A stretch of 6,900 bases of DNA, from assembly GCA_030597275.1 (NCBI GenBank), contig JAUVSB010000075.1:1-6900 (forward strand), given 5' to 3'. This document shows positions 6,729 through 6,900 of this stretch, one piece after another. The translations under genes were made by a program, and so were the position numbers. Below the pieces are notes generated by a model. It was not told the DNA's origin and ran no database searches. It worked only from the letters and a program-made list of their open reading frames with translations. This DNA comes from Gammaproteobacteria bacterium. GTDB taxonomy: Bacteria > Pseudomonadota > Gammaproteobacteria > BMS3Bbin11. Positions within the stretch are counted from its first letter, which is position 1. Each line of letters begins with the position of its first letter.

Positions 6729-6735
6729 AAGGAGG
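6729..6735 (+). promoter_or_regulatory. Strong Shine-Dalgarno site for the ParA-like gene
   Basis: aaggagg ends 10 bases before ATG 6746. This is the strongest ribosome binding sequence noticed in the window and it fixes the start of the ATPase gene. Confidence 0.8.
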
Positions 6736-6745
6736 CTGGTATCGC

Positions 6746-6900
6746 ATGAAAACCATACTGGTTGTAAATGCCAAAGGTGGTTGTGGCAAAACGACACTTT
6801 CTACTAACCTGGCAAGCTATTTTGCTACCAATGAATTCAAAACTATCCTGGTCGACTTCGACCCGCAACTATCTGCGCTGGAATGGCTGAAAGAAAGAAA
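6746..6900 (+). CDS. ParA/MinD-family P-loop ATPase, 3' truncated
   Basis: Deviant Walker-type ATPase of the ParA/MinD family, whose members position chromosomes, plasmids or protein cargo by ATP-driven dimerisation. Only about 51 codons are visible. The N-terminus begins almost directly with the P-loop: NAKGGCGKTT (8-17) has the signature lysine K10 of deviant Walker A sites and the catalytic-type K15. ILVDFDPQ (about 36-43) is the Walker A' strand, followed by SALEWL. There is no N-terminal helix-turn-helix domain, unlike P1-type plasmid ParA, so it is a short ParA. It has its own predicted promoter and strong ribosome binding site, so it is probably expressed independently of recG-ubiA. 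Nothing upstream looks like a partner (parB, parS sites or minC). It could be chromosomal ParA, an orphan cargo-positioning ATPase or a MinD relative; DPQ argues for the ParA side. The cargo cannot be told from here. Confidence 0.85.
   Translation, partial: MKTILVVNAKGGCGKTTLSTNLASYFATNEFKTILVDFDPQLSALEWLKER

Noticed and set aside
6671..6868. Minus-strand reading frame of 65 codons
   Set aside because: It runs antisense through the parA promoter and P-loop, has no recognisable motif or ribosome binding site, and is a shadow frame.
1..6900. The window as a defence island, prophage or biosynthetic cluster
   Set aside because: No nuclease, toxin, integrase, transposase, reverse transcriptase or CRISPR repeat is present. 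RecG alone is a housekeeping helicase, and the neighbouring genes are membrane and cofactor functions.

Overview
The window looks like a chromosomal segment from a gammaproteobacterium. Two secondary lipid A acyltransferases imply a Gram-negative outer membrane. RecG and UbiA both follow the E. coli proteins closely along their whole length, but the gene order is not enteric. All genes but one are housekeeping genes that can be named from conserved motifs. There is no phage, integrase, transposase, CRISPR, tRNA or rRNA gene. I did not find a convincing undescribed multi-gene system; the less ordinary material is in the gaps between genes.

Layout, left to right. (1) At 1-872 (+) is the 3' part of a cation diffusion facilitator transporter of the ZnT9/SLC30A9-like type. 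(2) It converges on a minus-strand pair: an LpxM-like acyltransferase (2805 to 1852) followed by an LpxL-like acyltransferase (1852 to 953). Stop and start overlap by one base, so the pair is probably translationally coupled. (3) Diverging from the pair across a 64-bp gap is a small class II aldolase/adducin-family protein (2870-3454, +). (4) A 162-bp element (3455-3616) starts at the base after the aldolase stop codon. It is an imperfect palindrome over its whole length, with perfect 15-bp ends and a perfect 14-bp centre. (5) recG (best start 3652, to 5745) overlaps ubiA (best start 5738, to 6592). (6) After a 153-bp gap carrying a good sigma70-type promoter and a strong ribosome binding site, a ParA/MinD-type ATPase begins at 6746 and runs off the window.

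Functionally, lpxM and lpxL would complete lipid A acylation at the inner membrane. UbiA makes the membrane-bound ubiquinone precursor. RecG remodels stalled replication forks. The transporter moves divalent metal ions. The aldolase and the ParA-like ATPase have no assignable substrate or cargo here.

Two non-coding signals deserve attention: the 162-bp palindromic element, and a degenerate 7-bp tandem repeat (consensus near cttgaaa) present at two distant loci (925-952 and 6644-6671). At the second locus one repeat unit supplies the -35 box of the predicted parA promoter.
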